Shown piece after piece: positions 42,488 through 51,184 of a DNA stretch of 64,000 bases. The position numbers and the translations under genes were made by a program. Position 1 is the first letter of the stretch, and every line of letters starts with the position of its first letter. Origin of the DNA: Marivita sp030148515 (lineage in GTDB: Bacteria; Pseudomonadota; Alphaproteobacteria; Rhodobacterales; Rhodobacteraceae); assembly GCF_048006345.1 (NCBI RefSeq), contig NZ_CP180351.1, forward strand, positions 4,092,001 to 4,156,000, read 5' to 3'. The notes beneath the pieces were generated by a model. That model worked only from the letters and a program-made list of their open reading frames with translations. It made no database searches and was not told where the DNA came from.

Positions 42488-43990
42488 TTACTTCTTCTTG
42501 CCGAACCCACTAAGGCCCGGTGGAAGGCCCATGCCGCCGCCAAGTCCGGGTAGGCCGCCCTTGCCACCAAGCGCCTTGGCTGCCTGTTCCAGCGCTTTCG
42601 GGTCCATCTGGCCCATCATCTCTTCCGGGCTGGGGCCACCTTTGCCGAACATGCCTTTCATGGCCTGTTTCAGCATGCCGCCTTTGCCCATCTTGCCCAT
42701 CTTCTTCATCATGTCGGACATCTGACGGTGCATCTTGAGCAGCTTGTTCAGGTCGGACACGTCCATCCCCGATCCAGCGGCGATGCGCTTCTTGCGGCTG
42801 GCCTGCAGGATCTGCGGGTTGGCGCGTTCCTTTTTGGTCATGGAATTGATTAGCGCGATCTGCTGACGCAGCATACGGTCGTCGATCCCTGCGCCATCCA
42901 TCTGCTTTTGCATCTTTTGCGCGCCGGGCATCATGGCCAGCATGCCTTCCATACCGCCCATCTTCATCATCTGTTCCAGCTGCATCTTGAGGTCGTTCAT
43001 GTTGAACTGACCCTTCTGGAAGCGTTTCATCATGCGCTCGGCCTGTTCGACCTCGAGCGTCTGCTGTGCCTTTTCGACAAGGGCTACGATGTCGCCCATG
43101 CCAAGGATGCGGCCCGCGATCCGGTCCGGCTCGAAGGTTTCCAGCGCGTCCATCTTTTCGCCCAGACCCACAAAGCGGATCGGCTTGCCGGTCACGGCAC
43201 GCATGGACAGCGCCGCACCCCCGCGACCGTCGCCGTCCATCCGGGTCAGAACCACACCGGTGATGCCGATGCGTTCGTCGAAATTCTGCGCCGTGTGCAC
43301 CGCATCCTGACCAGTCAGGCCGTCGACCACCAGCAGCGTTTCGCGCGGATTGGCGACATCGCGCACCGCCTCGACCTGCGCCATCAGCTCTTCGTCAATG
43401 GACAGACGACCTGCGGTATCGAGCATGTAGACATCGTAACCGCCCAGCGACGCCTGCGTCTTTGCACGCTTGGCGATGGCAACCGGGTCTTCGCCCTTGA
43501 CGATGGGAAGCGTGTCGACGCCGATCTGGGTGCCGAGGATCTGCAACTGCTCCATCGCCGCCGGGCGGTTCACGTCGAGCGACGCCATCAGAACGCGCTT
43601 GCCGTCCCGCTCTTTCAGGCGTTTTGCGATCTTGGCTGTTGTCGTGGTCTTACCGCCACCCTGCAGACCGACCATCAGGATCGGGGCGGGCGGGTTGTCG
43701 ATCTTGAGCTTGCCGGGGTCTTCGTCACCGCTGAGAACATGCTTGAGTTCGTCATGGACGATCTTGACGACCTGCTGGCCCGGCGTGATCGACTTGGTGA
43801 CAGCTTGTCCGGTCGCCTTGTCCTGAACCGCCTTGATGAAGTCGCGCGCCACCGGCAGCGACACGTCGGCTTCGAGCAGGGCCACGCGCACCTCGCGCAG
43901 GGCGGTTTTGACGTCGTCCTCGGACAGCGCACCCTGTTTGGTCAGCCGATCAAAGACGCTGCCTAGGCGGTCGGACAGATTTTCAAACAT
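42488..43990 (-). CDS. ffh: Signal recognition particle protein Ffh
   Basis: GTPase of the bacterial SRP that binds signal peptides of nascent membrane proteins. The 500 residues comprise an N-domain, a G-domain (G1 GLQGGGKTTTTAKI, G3 DTAGRLSIDEELM, G4 RMDGDGRGGAALS) and a methionine-rich M-domain from about 320, ending in GMGLPPGLSGFGKKK. The ATG at 43990 is preceded by AAAGGAGG, which decides it over a longer frame. It heads the leftward run that continues through the GNATs to rpmE. No 4.5S RNA gene is recognisable upstream. Confidence 0.97.
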   Translation of the reverse strand: MFENLSDRLGSVFDRLTKQGALSEDDVKTALREVRVALLEADVSLPVARDFIKAVQDKATGQAVTKSITPGQQVVKIVHDELKHVLSGDEDPGKLKIDNPPAPILMVGLQGGGKTTTTAKIAKRLKERDGKRVLMASLDVNRPAAMEQLQILGTQIGVDTLPIVKGEDPVAIAKRAKTQASLGGYDVYMLDTAGRLSIDEELMAQVEAVRDVANPRETLLVVDGLTGQDAVHTAQNFDERIGITGVVLTRMDGDGRGGAALSMRAVTGKPIRFVGLGEKMDALETFEPDRIAGRILGMGDIVALVEKAQQTLEVEQAERMMKRFQKGQFNMNDLKMQLEQMMKMGGMEGMLAMMPGAQKMQKQMDGAGIDDRMLRQQIALINSMTKKERANPQILQASRKKRIAAGSGMDVSDLNKLLKMHRQMSDMMKKMGKMGKGGMLKQAMKGMFGKGGPSPEEMMGQMDPKALEQAAKALGGKGGLPGLGGGMGLPPGLSGFGKKK

Positions 43991-44196
43991 GGGCTTTCGC
44001 CTCCTTTGCCATTGGTTGCTCCCCCGATGTAAGGGCCAACGGCGCATATACCAAACGTCAAACGCCCCCACGGGCGTAACACGCTGGTGGGGGGCGATCC
44101 CGGACTGTGTCCAAGGGACCGGAAAGTCAGGCTTCCCGGAGTTGAATGGCGTTTAGGCCAAAGTGGCGCGCAGAGTCAAGCCGCGCGCCAGCGTGT

Positions 44197-44778
44197 TCAG
44201 GCGGCGAGGGCTTCAAGCGCTGCAGTCGCCTTGGCATGCGACGCCTCGGCATCCACCATCAATTGGTCGGCCGCGACGAACTGGACATCGGTGATCCCGA
44301 CAAAGCCGAGTACGTGACGCAGGTAACCGCTGGCAAAATCGATCTCGGATCCGACCTGCGTTCCGCCCGATGTGATGGCGACGATTGCACGCTTGCCGGT
44401 CAGCAAACCTTGGGGGCCTGTTTCCGAATATTTGAACGTGATGCCTGCGCGGGCAATCAGGTCGATCCATGTCTTCAGCGTTGCCGGGATGCCGAAATTG
44501 TAGATCGGCGCGCCGATGACGATTGTGTCTGCCGATTTGATCTCTGCGATCAGGGTATCGGACAGAGCAAGTGTCTGGCGCTGCGCGTCGGTGCGTTCGT
44601 CTGCGGGCGTCCAGTTTGCGGCGAGCCAATCCGCGTCGATGGCCGGCATGGCCAAGGCCAAATCGCGGTTGATTACGGTTGCCGGCGCAAGGCGGTCGAT
44701 GATCCGCTGTGTCAGTGCGCGGCTTTCCGAACCTGAATGCCGGGCGGATGCGTCGATGCGAAGAACGGTATGTGTCAT
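44197..44778 (-). CDS. azoR: FMN-dependent NADH-azoreductase
   Basis: A 193-residue flavodoxin-fold quinone/azo reductase. Motifs: LRIDASARHSGSESRALT (FMN phosphate loop), GAPIYNFGIPATLKTWIDLI and TSGGTQVG. It reduces quinones and azo dyes using NAD(P)H and protects against quinone and electrophile stress (family knowledge). It is divergent from a LysR regulator with a 113-nt shared promoter region, the usual arrangement for regulator and target. Confidence 0.93.
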   Translation of the reverse strand: MTHTVLRIDASARHSGSESRALTQRIIDRLAPATVINRDLALAMPAIDADWLAANWTPADERTDAQRQTLALSDTLIAEIKSADTIVIGAPIYNFGIPATLKTWIDLIARAGITFKYSETGPQGLLTGKRAIVAITSGGTQVGSEIDFASGYLRHVLGFVGITDVQFVAADQLMVDAEASHAKATAALEALAA

Positions 44779-44891
44779 GGGACTCTCCAGTCACGAACTT
44801 GTTTGCTTGTGAAGAGTACTTAGGTATTGCCTCAGCGCACGAAATAGGAAGATATGCGCAGTTGATGTGAGTATTTGCACAAAGGTGGATT

Positions 44892-45779
44892 ATGGAGCAT
44901 TGGGACGAGGTGCGCACTGCATATCAGGTTGCTCGGCAAGGCACGGTCAGCGGAGCCGCCGAGGTGTTGGGCGTTCACCACGCCACCGTTATCCGACACA
45001 TCGACGCGCTTGAGGCGCGGCTGGGCGTCAAGCTGTTTCAGCGCCATGCACGTGGATACACGCCGACGGAATCTGGTGAGGACCTTGCCCGCGTTGCTCA
45101 GACGACCGAGGATCAGTTGCAGCAATTGGTCGGACGGATCCGGGGACGCGGTGCCGATGTCAGTGGCGAATTGATGGTCACGTCCATTGTGGAGCTGTCC
45201 AATTTCCTTGTCCCGGTTCTTTCTGATTTCAAGGACAAATACCCTGGCGTCGTGCTGCGCTATCTGACCGATGCACGTGTATTCCGACTTGAATATGGCG
45301 AGGCGCATGTTGCGATCCGCGCGGGATCAGTTCCCGATGAGCCGGACAATGTCGTGCAGCCGCTGACAAAGCTCAGGATCGGGTTTTATGCCTCCAAGAG
45401 TTATGTCGAAAAACACGGGCTTCCCAAAGATGAAGATGATTTGGTGAATCATTTCTTCGTCGGCAACGACAATCCCGATGGCCGTGCGCCGTTCCAACAA
45501 TGGCTTCGCGCGAAGGTGCTATACGAGCGTGTCGTGTTCCGGGCGACCGACACTTACAGTATGATCACGGCTGTCCGCAGTGGTGCCGGCATAGGCTTTA
45601 TGCCTGTGGCCCAAGGTGCTGAGGATCCTGATCTTGTCGAGGTGATGCCGCCCAAGGAAGAATGGGTGGCACCCTTGTGGCTGGTCACTCATGTAGACTT
45701 GCACCGTACGGCAAAGGTGCAGGCCCTGCTGGCGCATCTCAAAGAGGCGGTCAAAGTGCTTGACGCTGCACATTCCTGA
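44892..45779 (+). CDS. LysR-family transcriptional regulator
   Basis: A 295-residue regulator. The N-terminal winged helix-turn-helix has the pattern GTVSGAAEVLGVHHATVIRHIDALEARLG. The C-terminal ligand-binding domain (about 95-290) is of the LTTR type. AAAGGTGG precedes the ATG. It probably controls the divergent azoR gene in response to quinone or azo stress; the effector is unknown. The EamA gene follows, 1 nt beyond the stop. Confidence 0.92.
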   Translation: MEHWDEVRTAYQVARQGTVSGAAEVLGVHHATVIRHIDALEARLGVKLFQRHARGYTPTESGEDLARVAQTTEDQLQQLVGRIRGRGADVSGELMVTSIVELSNFLVPVLSDFKDKYPGVVLRYLTDARVFRLEYGEAHVAIRAGSVPDEPDNVVQPLTKLRIGFYASKSYVEKHGLPKDEDDLVNHFFVGNDNPDGRAPFQQWLRAKVLYERVVFRATDTYSMITAVRSGAGIGFMPVAQGAEDPDLVEVMPPKEEWVAPLWLVTHVDLHRTAKVQALLAHLKEAVKVLDAAHS

Positions 45780-45780
45780 T

Positions 45781-46692
45781 ATGACTGAAGCGCATCGCGG
45801 TCACTTGGCCATGTTGGCCTTTTCGGCGCTTGTGGCCGGGTCGTTCTCGCTTGGATCGATGGCCGCGCCACATATCGCGCCTGACGCCTTGAACGCGGTG
45901 CGTTTTGTCATCGCCTCAGCGATCTTGGCTGTTCTCGTCTTTTCGACCGGAGGTGTGGATCGATCCGCCTTACAGGCACCGTGGCGGTATCTCGTCCTCG
46001 CGCTGTTTCTCGTGGCGTATTTTGTCCTGATGTTCGAAGGGCTGAAAACCGGCGCACCGGTTTCGATGGCTGCAGTGTTCACGTTGACGCCAATGATCGC
46101 GGCCGGGTTCGGCTGGCTGCTGCTGCGTCAGGTCCTGACCGGACGGATGGCCATCGCGCTGACCATTGGCGGCATCGGTGCGCTTTGGGTGATCTTCCGC
46201 GCCGAGCTGTCTGCGCTTCTGGCATTCGAAATCGGTCGCGGTGAAATGGTCTACTTTGTGGGCTGTGTGGCCCACGCCGTCTATGCGCCGATGGTGCCCA
46301 AGCTGAACCGGGGCGAACGCCCTGCGGTCTTTACGCTGGGTGTGCTGATTACGGGCGCGGTGCTGTTGTTGGTTTTCGGGTATCCGTCAATAATGGCTAC
46401 GGAGTGGGCCGAATTACCGCCAATCGTTTGGGTGACCATTGCCTACACCTCGGTCTTTGCCAGTGCGGCGACGTTCCTGCTGCTCCAATATGCGACCATG
46501 CGTATTCCGTCAGCCAAGGTCATGGCCTACACCTACCTCACGCCAAGCTGGGTGATCCTGTGGGAAATGGCGCTTGGGCGGCCGCTTCCGCCAATGCTCA
46601 TTCTTGTGGGGGTCGGACTGACGATGGTGGCGCTCGGACTTCTGCTCAAGGATGACAGCCAGGTCCGGGGCAGAGTGGCGTCAGAAGGGTAA
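45781..46692 (+). CDS. EamA/DMT-family transporter
   Basis: A 303-residue inner-membrane transporter with ten helices in two EamA repeats (about 10-140 and 150-295). Family motifs are FVIASAILAVLVF and ASAATFLLLQYATMRIPSAKVMAYTYLTP. I chose the ATG 1 nt after the LysR stop; an in-frame TTG earlier would overlap it. The substrate is a small metabolite. The 3' end overlaps the convergent TraB/GumN gene by 12 nt. Confidence 0.88.
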   Translation: MTEAHRGHLAMLAFSALVAGSFSLGSMAAPHIAPDALNAVRFVIASAILAVLVFSTGGVDRSALQAPWRYLVLALFLVAYFVLMFEGLKTGAPVSMAAVFTLTPMIAAGFGWLLLRQVLTGRMAIALTIGGIGALWVIFRAELSALLAFEIGRGEMVYFVGCVAHAVYAPMVPKLNRGERPAVFTLGVLITGAVLLLVFGYPSIMATEWAELPPIVWVTIAYTSVFASAATFLLLQYATMRIPSAKVMAYTYLTPSWVILWEMALGRPLPPMLILVGVGLTMVALGLLLKDDSQVRGRVASEG

Positions 46693-47670
46693 TCTTTCTA
46701 GCGAAAAACCCTCGGCCTCAAGAAGGGCCAGAACACCATCACGCCCCGGCAAATGCGCCGCGCCGAACGCCGCGATGACGGTTTCGTACTTTTCCGTTGC
46801 CTCAATCAGAACCGGGATCCAGGCGCGGTTTCGGTCGATCAGCAGTTCCTGCTCCATAGTCGCAAAAATCTCGGCTGCGGCATCTGACGGGATCGGGCTG
46901 TAGCGCTCGGCAAGAATGGTCGACATGGCCCAGCCCTCTGCGGGGGCTTCGTCGAAATAACTCGCCAGCATCGTTGCAAACAAATCTTCGCTTATGGCCG
47001 GATCGACCAGAGCAGACAGCATCATGTCGATCTGCACATCGCGGGGCTGATCCGCAAAGGCGGCGAAAATCGTCTCCACATCCTCAAGCGCGGCACTGGG
47101 AATGCCAACTGAAGCCGCGATTTCTTCGATGCGGGCATCCATACCTCCTTCGGAGAGATCGGTCTCAGACGCACAAGGCGGAATGGCCAGAAGAATTGAC
47201 ACGTACCATGGCTGAAACCGCGCGGCCATGAAGGGCGGAATGCCGCGCGCATTCAGCGCCTCTGACATCTGTGCCCATTGCGCCTCGCTCAGCAAATCAG
47301 GCAGCGTCGCGTCCGGCATGAGCAAAAGGCTTGGATCGGTCGACAGGCGCTGCTGCAAAGCGAGCTCATCTTCGTTTGTCATTTCCAGCAAGAGCAGATC
47401 GGCGCTCTCAACGATGCTGCGCAGGCGGTTCAAGGGGGCATTCAGACGTGGATCAGACAGGTGCATCGTGCCGATCAGATGCAATGTGGAACCGTCCCGC
47501 GTGGCTTTCCAATGATTGCCTTTCGCAAACGGGTCGTCGGCGACGATGGCGTCAAGGCGATCTCGCTCTCCTTGGTCAAGTGTGGCGCGCAGGTCATTGC
47601 CCGAACAGGCGGCAAAGGCAGGTAAAGCCAGCACGAGACAGCACAAAACCTGCAGCAGGCGAGCAATCAT
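46681..47670 (-). CDS. TraB/GumN-family secreted protein
   Basis: A 329-residue protein with a signal peptide (MIARLLQVLCCLVLALPAFAA). The lipobox-like LPAFAAC end is not ideal, so periplasmic rather than lipoprotein is my reading. The TraB/GumN (PF01963) signature segments are present: LHLIGTMHLSDPRL near the start and AAFGAAHLPGRDGVL near the end. These relate to the Tiki/EreA metalloprotease-like fold, with GxxH motifs holding the metal-ligand histidines. The function is unknown. AAGGA precedes the ATG at 47670. It overlaps the EamA gene at the 3' end. Confidence 0.85.
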   Translation of the reverse strand: MIARLLQVLCCLVLALPAFAACSGNDLRATLDQGERDRLDAIVADDPFAKGNHWKATRDGSTLHLIGTMHLSDPRLNAPLNRLRSIVESADLLLLEMTNEDELALQQRLSTDPSLLLMPDATLPDLLSEAQWAQMSEALNARGIPPFMAARFQPWYVSILLAIPPCASETDLSEGGMDARIEEIAASVGIPSAALEDVETIFAAFADQPRDVQIDMMLSALVDPAISEDLFATMLASYFDEAPAEGWAMSTILAERYSPIPSDAAAEIFATMEQELLIDRNRAWIPVLIEATEKYETVIAAFGAAHLPGRDGVLALLEAEGFSLERLPF

Positions 47671-47752
47671 CCAAGTATCCTTTTCGGTGTTCCCTGTCGG
47701 GAAGCTAGGCGTTGCGCTTGTCAGGGGCAAGACGGTCACGCATTGATGAGGC

Positions 47753-48418
47753 ATGGAACGTGAAGCCGATCTTTATCCGCCTGTAAAAGCCTTTCTTGAG
47801 GCGCAGGGATATTCCGTCAAAGGCGAGGTCGGCGCGGTGGATCTGGTTGCAGTCCGGGGTGATGAAGACCCGGTCGTGGTCGAATTGAAACTGCGTTTGA
47901 ACCTGACGCTCTATCATCAGGCGGTGACGCGGCTGCGACTGACCGATCTGGTGTATATTGCGGTGCTCAAGCCGACGGGGCGCAATGCACGCCGGTCCTT
48001 GCGCGAAAACCGGATCATGTGCCGCCGCCTTGGGCTCGGGTTTTTGACTGTGCGTGCAGACGGGGTTGTCGAAGCGCAGTGCGATCCGGGTCCCTATCTG
48101 CCGCGCCAGACAAAAGCCAAGCGCGAAAAGCTGCTTCGCGAGTTTCATCGGCTCGAGGGTGATCCGAACGCCGGGGGCGCCACCCGCCACGGCATCGTCA
48201 CCGCCTACCGGCAGGATGCGCTGCGCTGCGCGATGTATCTTGCCGAAACGGGAGCCGAGAAAGGATCTATCGTGGCCAAGGCGACAGGCGTGGCCAATGC
48301 TACGACGCTGATGCGCGACAACCATTACGGTTGGTTCTGCAAAGTCGAAACGGGTGTGTATGACCTGACGCCGGACGGGCGTCAGGGCTTGGCGGATTGG
48401 GGCGAAAGCCTTGGCTAG
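47753..48418 (+). CDS. DUF2161 protein with PD-(D/E)XK nuclease-like core
   Basis: A 221-residue protein. The N-terminal half shows the fold pattern AVDLVAVRGDED ... VVVELKLRLN, whose Asp30, Glu44 and Lys46 match the PD-(D/E)XK nuclease core. The rest is helical with a winged-helix-like end (YRQDALRCAMYLAETG ... KGSIVAKATGV). I recognise it as DUF2161. Nuclease activity is inference from these residues; the target is unknown. It is divergent from the TraB/GumN gene. Confidence 0.8.
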   Translation: MEREADLYPPVKAFLEAQGYSVKGEVGAVDLVAVRGDEDPVVVELKLRLNLTLYHQAVTRLRLTDLVYIAVLKPTGRNARRSLRENRIMCRRLGLGFLTVRADGVVEAQCDPGPYLPRQTKAKREKLLREFHRLEGDPNAGGATRHGIVTAYRQDALRCAMYLAETGAEKGSIVAKATGVANATTLMRDNHYGWFCKVETGVYDLTPDGRQGLADWGESLG

Positions 48419-48430
48419 ATCGGCATAAGC

Positions 48431-50926
48431 TTATTCGACCTTGATCGTCGCAGATGCGATGCTTTCGCGGTCCTGACGGATGAAATACTGCACCACGTAG
48501 TCTCCCGGAGCGTCCGGCAGGGTGATCGTCGCCGGGTTGCCGCTGCGCGTATAGGCCCAGCTTTGCCATTGTTCGCCGCCCGTTGCGCCCGCAGGACCAA
48601 CGCCGATGTAGTCTTCCGCGTAATCAGGCCCGGTCCAGCCGATTTCGACGGTGGCCCCCGGTGTCGCCGTCGCGGGCACAATCAGCGTCGCCTCAACCGG
48701 GGTCACGGTGATTGGGGTTTCTGCAATCGCGTTGCGGTCTTGTCTGACGAAATACCGGATCAGATAATCCCCGGGTGTTGCTGGAACCAAGAGCTTTGCG
48801 GGCGTTCCGTCGCGCGTATACACCCAATTTTCCCATTGGTTTGCCCCATCCGCGTCTGCACGTCCAATCCCAAGGTAGTCCTCGCTGTAATTCGGTCCGG
48901 TCCAAGCGACGTCGATGGTCGATCCGGCCGGAGCGCTGGCCGGAGCCTGAAGTGTCGCCTCAACCGGTTTCAGCGAAATCGGCACAGAAGTCAGAGGTGT
49001 GCGATCCTGCCGCTGGAAATAGGTGATAAGGTACTCACCGGGTTCCACCGGCATCACCAGATCAAGCGGGCTGCCCTCGCGGGTGTAGGTCCAGTTCTCC
49101 CACTGGTTTGCACCGTCGGCATCTGCGCGCCCGATGCCGATATAGTCCTCGTCGTAGTTCGGGCCGGTCCAGCCAATTTCGATGGTCGATCCGACGAATG
49201 CTTCTGTTGGCGCCGTGATGCTGGCACTGACCGCCGTCAACGTGATCGGAACCGACGTGAGCGGTGTGCGGTCCTGCCGTTGGAAATAGGTAATGACGTA
49301 CTCACCGGGTTCGGCGGGCATCATGAGGTCAAGAGGGCTGCCCTCGCGGGTGTAGGTCCAGTTTCCCCACTGGTTCGCACCCTCGGCATCGGCGCGCCCG
49401 ATGCCGATGTAATCTTCGTCATAGTTCGGTCCGGTCCAACCGATTTCGATGGTCGATCCGGCAACGGCCTCGGTCGGCGCGGTGATGCTGGCTGTGACCT
49501 CGGTTGCCGTAAACGCGATGGTCGTCAGCGGCGTTCTGTCCTGCCGCATGAAGTAGGTGATGGCATAGTCGCCGGGCTCTGCCGGGATGGTCAGTTTCGC
49601 CGGTGACCCGTCGCGGGTATAGGTCCAGTTCTCCCACTGGTTTGCTCCGTCTGCTCCCAGCTTGCCGATGCCGATATAGTCCTCTTTGTAATTCGGACCT
49701 GTCCAGTCGACCATGATTTCAGAGCCCGCCGGTGCCTCGGCCACGGTCTGGAGGGTCGCGGTCGCGGGTGTGACCATGATCTCGGTCTGTCCCAACGGTT
49801 CGCGGCCATCGCGTTTGAAATACGTGATGACATGCGGGCCGGGTGTGGGCGGAACCAAAAGGTCTACCGGGTTGCCGGACGATGTGTAGCTCCAGTTGCG
49901 CCACTGGTTTGCACCGTCTGCATCTGCGGCACCGATCCCGATATAGTCTTCCTTTTCATTCGGGCCGTCCCATCCCACCTGGATCGTGCTGCCTGCGACC
50001 GCTTCGGCAGGGGCCAGAACGCGCGCCTTTTCCTGCGGCGCAGGGAAGGCGATTTGCACTGTTGCGCTGTCACCAATCGCCACGAATTGGCGGGTCATTT
50101 CGGTTTCCAGCGCAACGCTGTAGGCGATGGCGGTGTACGATCCTTCGGGCAATTGCAGGTCAAGCGGATTGCCTTCGGTATCGCTGAGGACGGTGTCGGT
50201 GTTGCTGGTCAGTTCCCAAAGCACCGGGCCGGACACCAACATGTCCGTGCCTTCGATCACGGCTGTCAGCGTGGTTGGCACGACGACAGGTTCGGGGTCC
50301 GGTTCGGGGGCGGCGGCCACCTGTGTCAGGGCGGCGGTCAACTGATCCGCGGTGTCGGCAGTGAGGAATTGCCCGCCGGTTTCGTCGGCGATGCACTGCA
50401 TCTGCGCCAAAGCCTCGGGGTCAGAGCCAACGTCGAAACCGATCACATGGGCGGTGAAATCAATGCCGGCCTCTTCCAACAGGCGCGCGGCTGCGCAGGG
50501 ATCGGGATTGCAGGTCTCAACCCCGTCACTGACAAGGATGACGGTCGCCTTTTCCTCGGTGTAGCGCAGGGCTTGCGCAGCGGCGATGACTGCGTCGGTC
50601 ATGGGCGTCTTGCCCAAAGGTTTGATCCCGTTCACAGCGGTCGCAATCTGGGCCGCCGTTCCCGGTGCCGGGGCGACGACCGTTTCGATATCCGTGCATT
50701 CGCCGCGTTCGCGGTGGCCATAGACCGTCAGGCCAAGCCCCTGTTCCGCCGGGAAATCCGACAGAAGCTTGCCCACGACGTCTTGCGCGATGGTGATCTT
50801 GGCAACGCCATCGACCTGTCCCCACATTGACCCGGATCCGTCCATCACGAGAACCGTGTTGGGCTGGTTCTGCGCGGTGGCGATCGTGGCAAAAGCCGTC
50901 AGAGAAAGGGCAAGCAAATGTCGCAT
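48431..50926 (-). CDS. Secreted VWA-domain protein with six 89-residue repeats
   Basis: An 831-residue exported protein. The signal peptide is MRHLLALSLTAFATIATA. A von Willebrand A domain (about 23-215) has a full MIDAS, DGSGS (Asp29, Ser31, Ser33), GKTPMTDA and VSDGVETC. A beta-rich linker follows to about 300. Six tandem repeats fill residues 301-831, each with the core WTGPNYxEDYIGIG ... ADGANQWENWTYTR ... PGxYxITYFxRQDR. The ATG at 50926 has AGGA upstream. The repeats look like beta-sandwich adhesion or ligand modules (inference). The protein is divergent from the ABC importer. Function unknown. Confidence 0.85.
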   Translation of the reverse strand: MRHLLALSLTAFATIATAQNQPNTVLVMDGSGSMWGQVDGVAKITIAQDVVGKLLSDFPAEQGLGLTVYGHRERGECTDIETVVAPAPGTAAQIATAVNGIKPLGKTPMTDAVIAAAQALRYTEEKATVILVSDGVETCNPDPCAAARLLEEAGIDFTAHVIGFDVGSDPEALAQMQCIADETGGQFLTADTADQLTAALTQVAAAPEPDPEPVVVPTTLTAVIEGTDMLVSGPVLWELTSNTDTVLSDTEGNPLDLQLPEGSYTAIAYSVALETEMTRQFVAIGDSATVQIAFPAPQEKARVLAPAEAVAGSTIQVGWDGPNEKEDYIGIGAADADGANQWRNWSYTSSGNPVDLLVPPTPGPHVITYFKRDGREPLGQTEIMVTPATATLQTVAEAPAGSEIMVDWTGPNYKEDYIGIGKLGADGANQWENWTYTRDGSPAKLTIPAEPGDYAITYFMRQDRTPLTTIAFTATEVTASITAPTEAVAGSTIEIGWTGPNYDEDYIGIGRADAEGANQWGNWTYTREGSPLDLMMPAEPGEYVITYFQRQDRTPLTSVPITLTAVSASITAPTEAFVGSTIEIGWTGPNYDEDYIGIGRADADGANQWENWTYTREGSPLDLVMPVEPGEYLITYFQRQDRTPLTSVPISLKPVEATLQAPASAPAGSTIDVAWTGPNYSEDYLGIGRADADGANQWENWVYTRDGTPAKLLVPATPGDYLIRYFVRQDRNAIAETPITVTPVEATLIVPATATPGATVEIGWTGPDYAEDYIGVGPAGATGGEQWQSWAYTRSGNPATITLPDAPGDYVVQYFIRQDRESIASATIKVE
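48434..50026 (-). repeat. Six tandem 89-residue coding repeats (about 267 nt each)
   Basis: Unit boundaries by residue: R1 301-392, R2 393-481, R3 482-570, R4 571-659, R5 660-748, R6 749-831. R3 and R4 are the most alike, also at DNA level; R1 and R6 are the most diverged. All share Trp, Asp-Tyr-Ile-Gly and Gln-Trp positions. This is a protein-domain expansion within one gene, not a mobile or CRISPR repeat. Confidence 0.85.
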
Positions 50927-51184
50927 CGGGTGCGTCCTCGAAATCAGGTGATTCAATGACACCAGAGAAGCACGTTGAATCGGACATGCACAGGTTTCGC
51001 AGAACCAAAAATTTGCTTTTTTTGCTTGGCGAAAAGACGCCGTGTGCTAATGATTTGAGCAAGTTCGCGAAAGCTGCTCAGAAATTATGCGCCCTTGGCC
51101 TCTGAAAATAGGTGGACGGTCCTTCGTGTTCCGTTTCTCCAACTGATGGAACAGCTTGCCTCGAACAAACCTTGGAGATTCTCG

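Noticed and set aside
44040..44160. 4.5S/SRP RNA gene upstream of ffh
   Set aside because: I looked for the GGTCAGG...GGAAG...AGCAGCC core; only a short GGACCGGAAAG-like stretch is present, with no complementary long hairpin.
48434..50026. CRISPR-like array or mobile repeats in the 48-50 kb region
   Set aside because: The repeats are 267 nt, in frame, and encode a protein domain; there are no short repeats with unique spacers and no cas genes.
50927..51184. TPP riboswitch before the NMT1-type importer
   Set aside because: The conserved CTGAGA and ACCCTTTGAACCTGAT elements are absent in the 258-nt gap.
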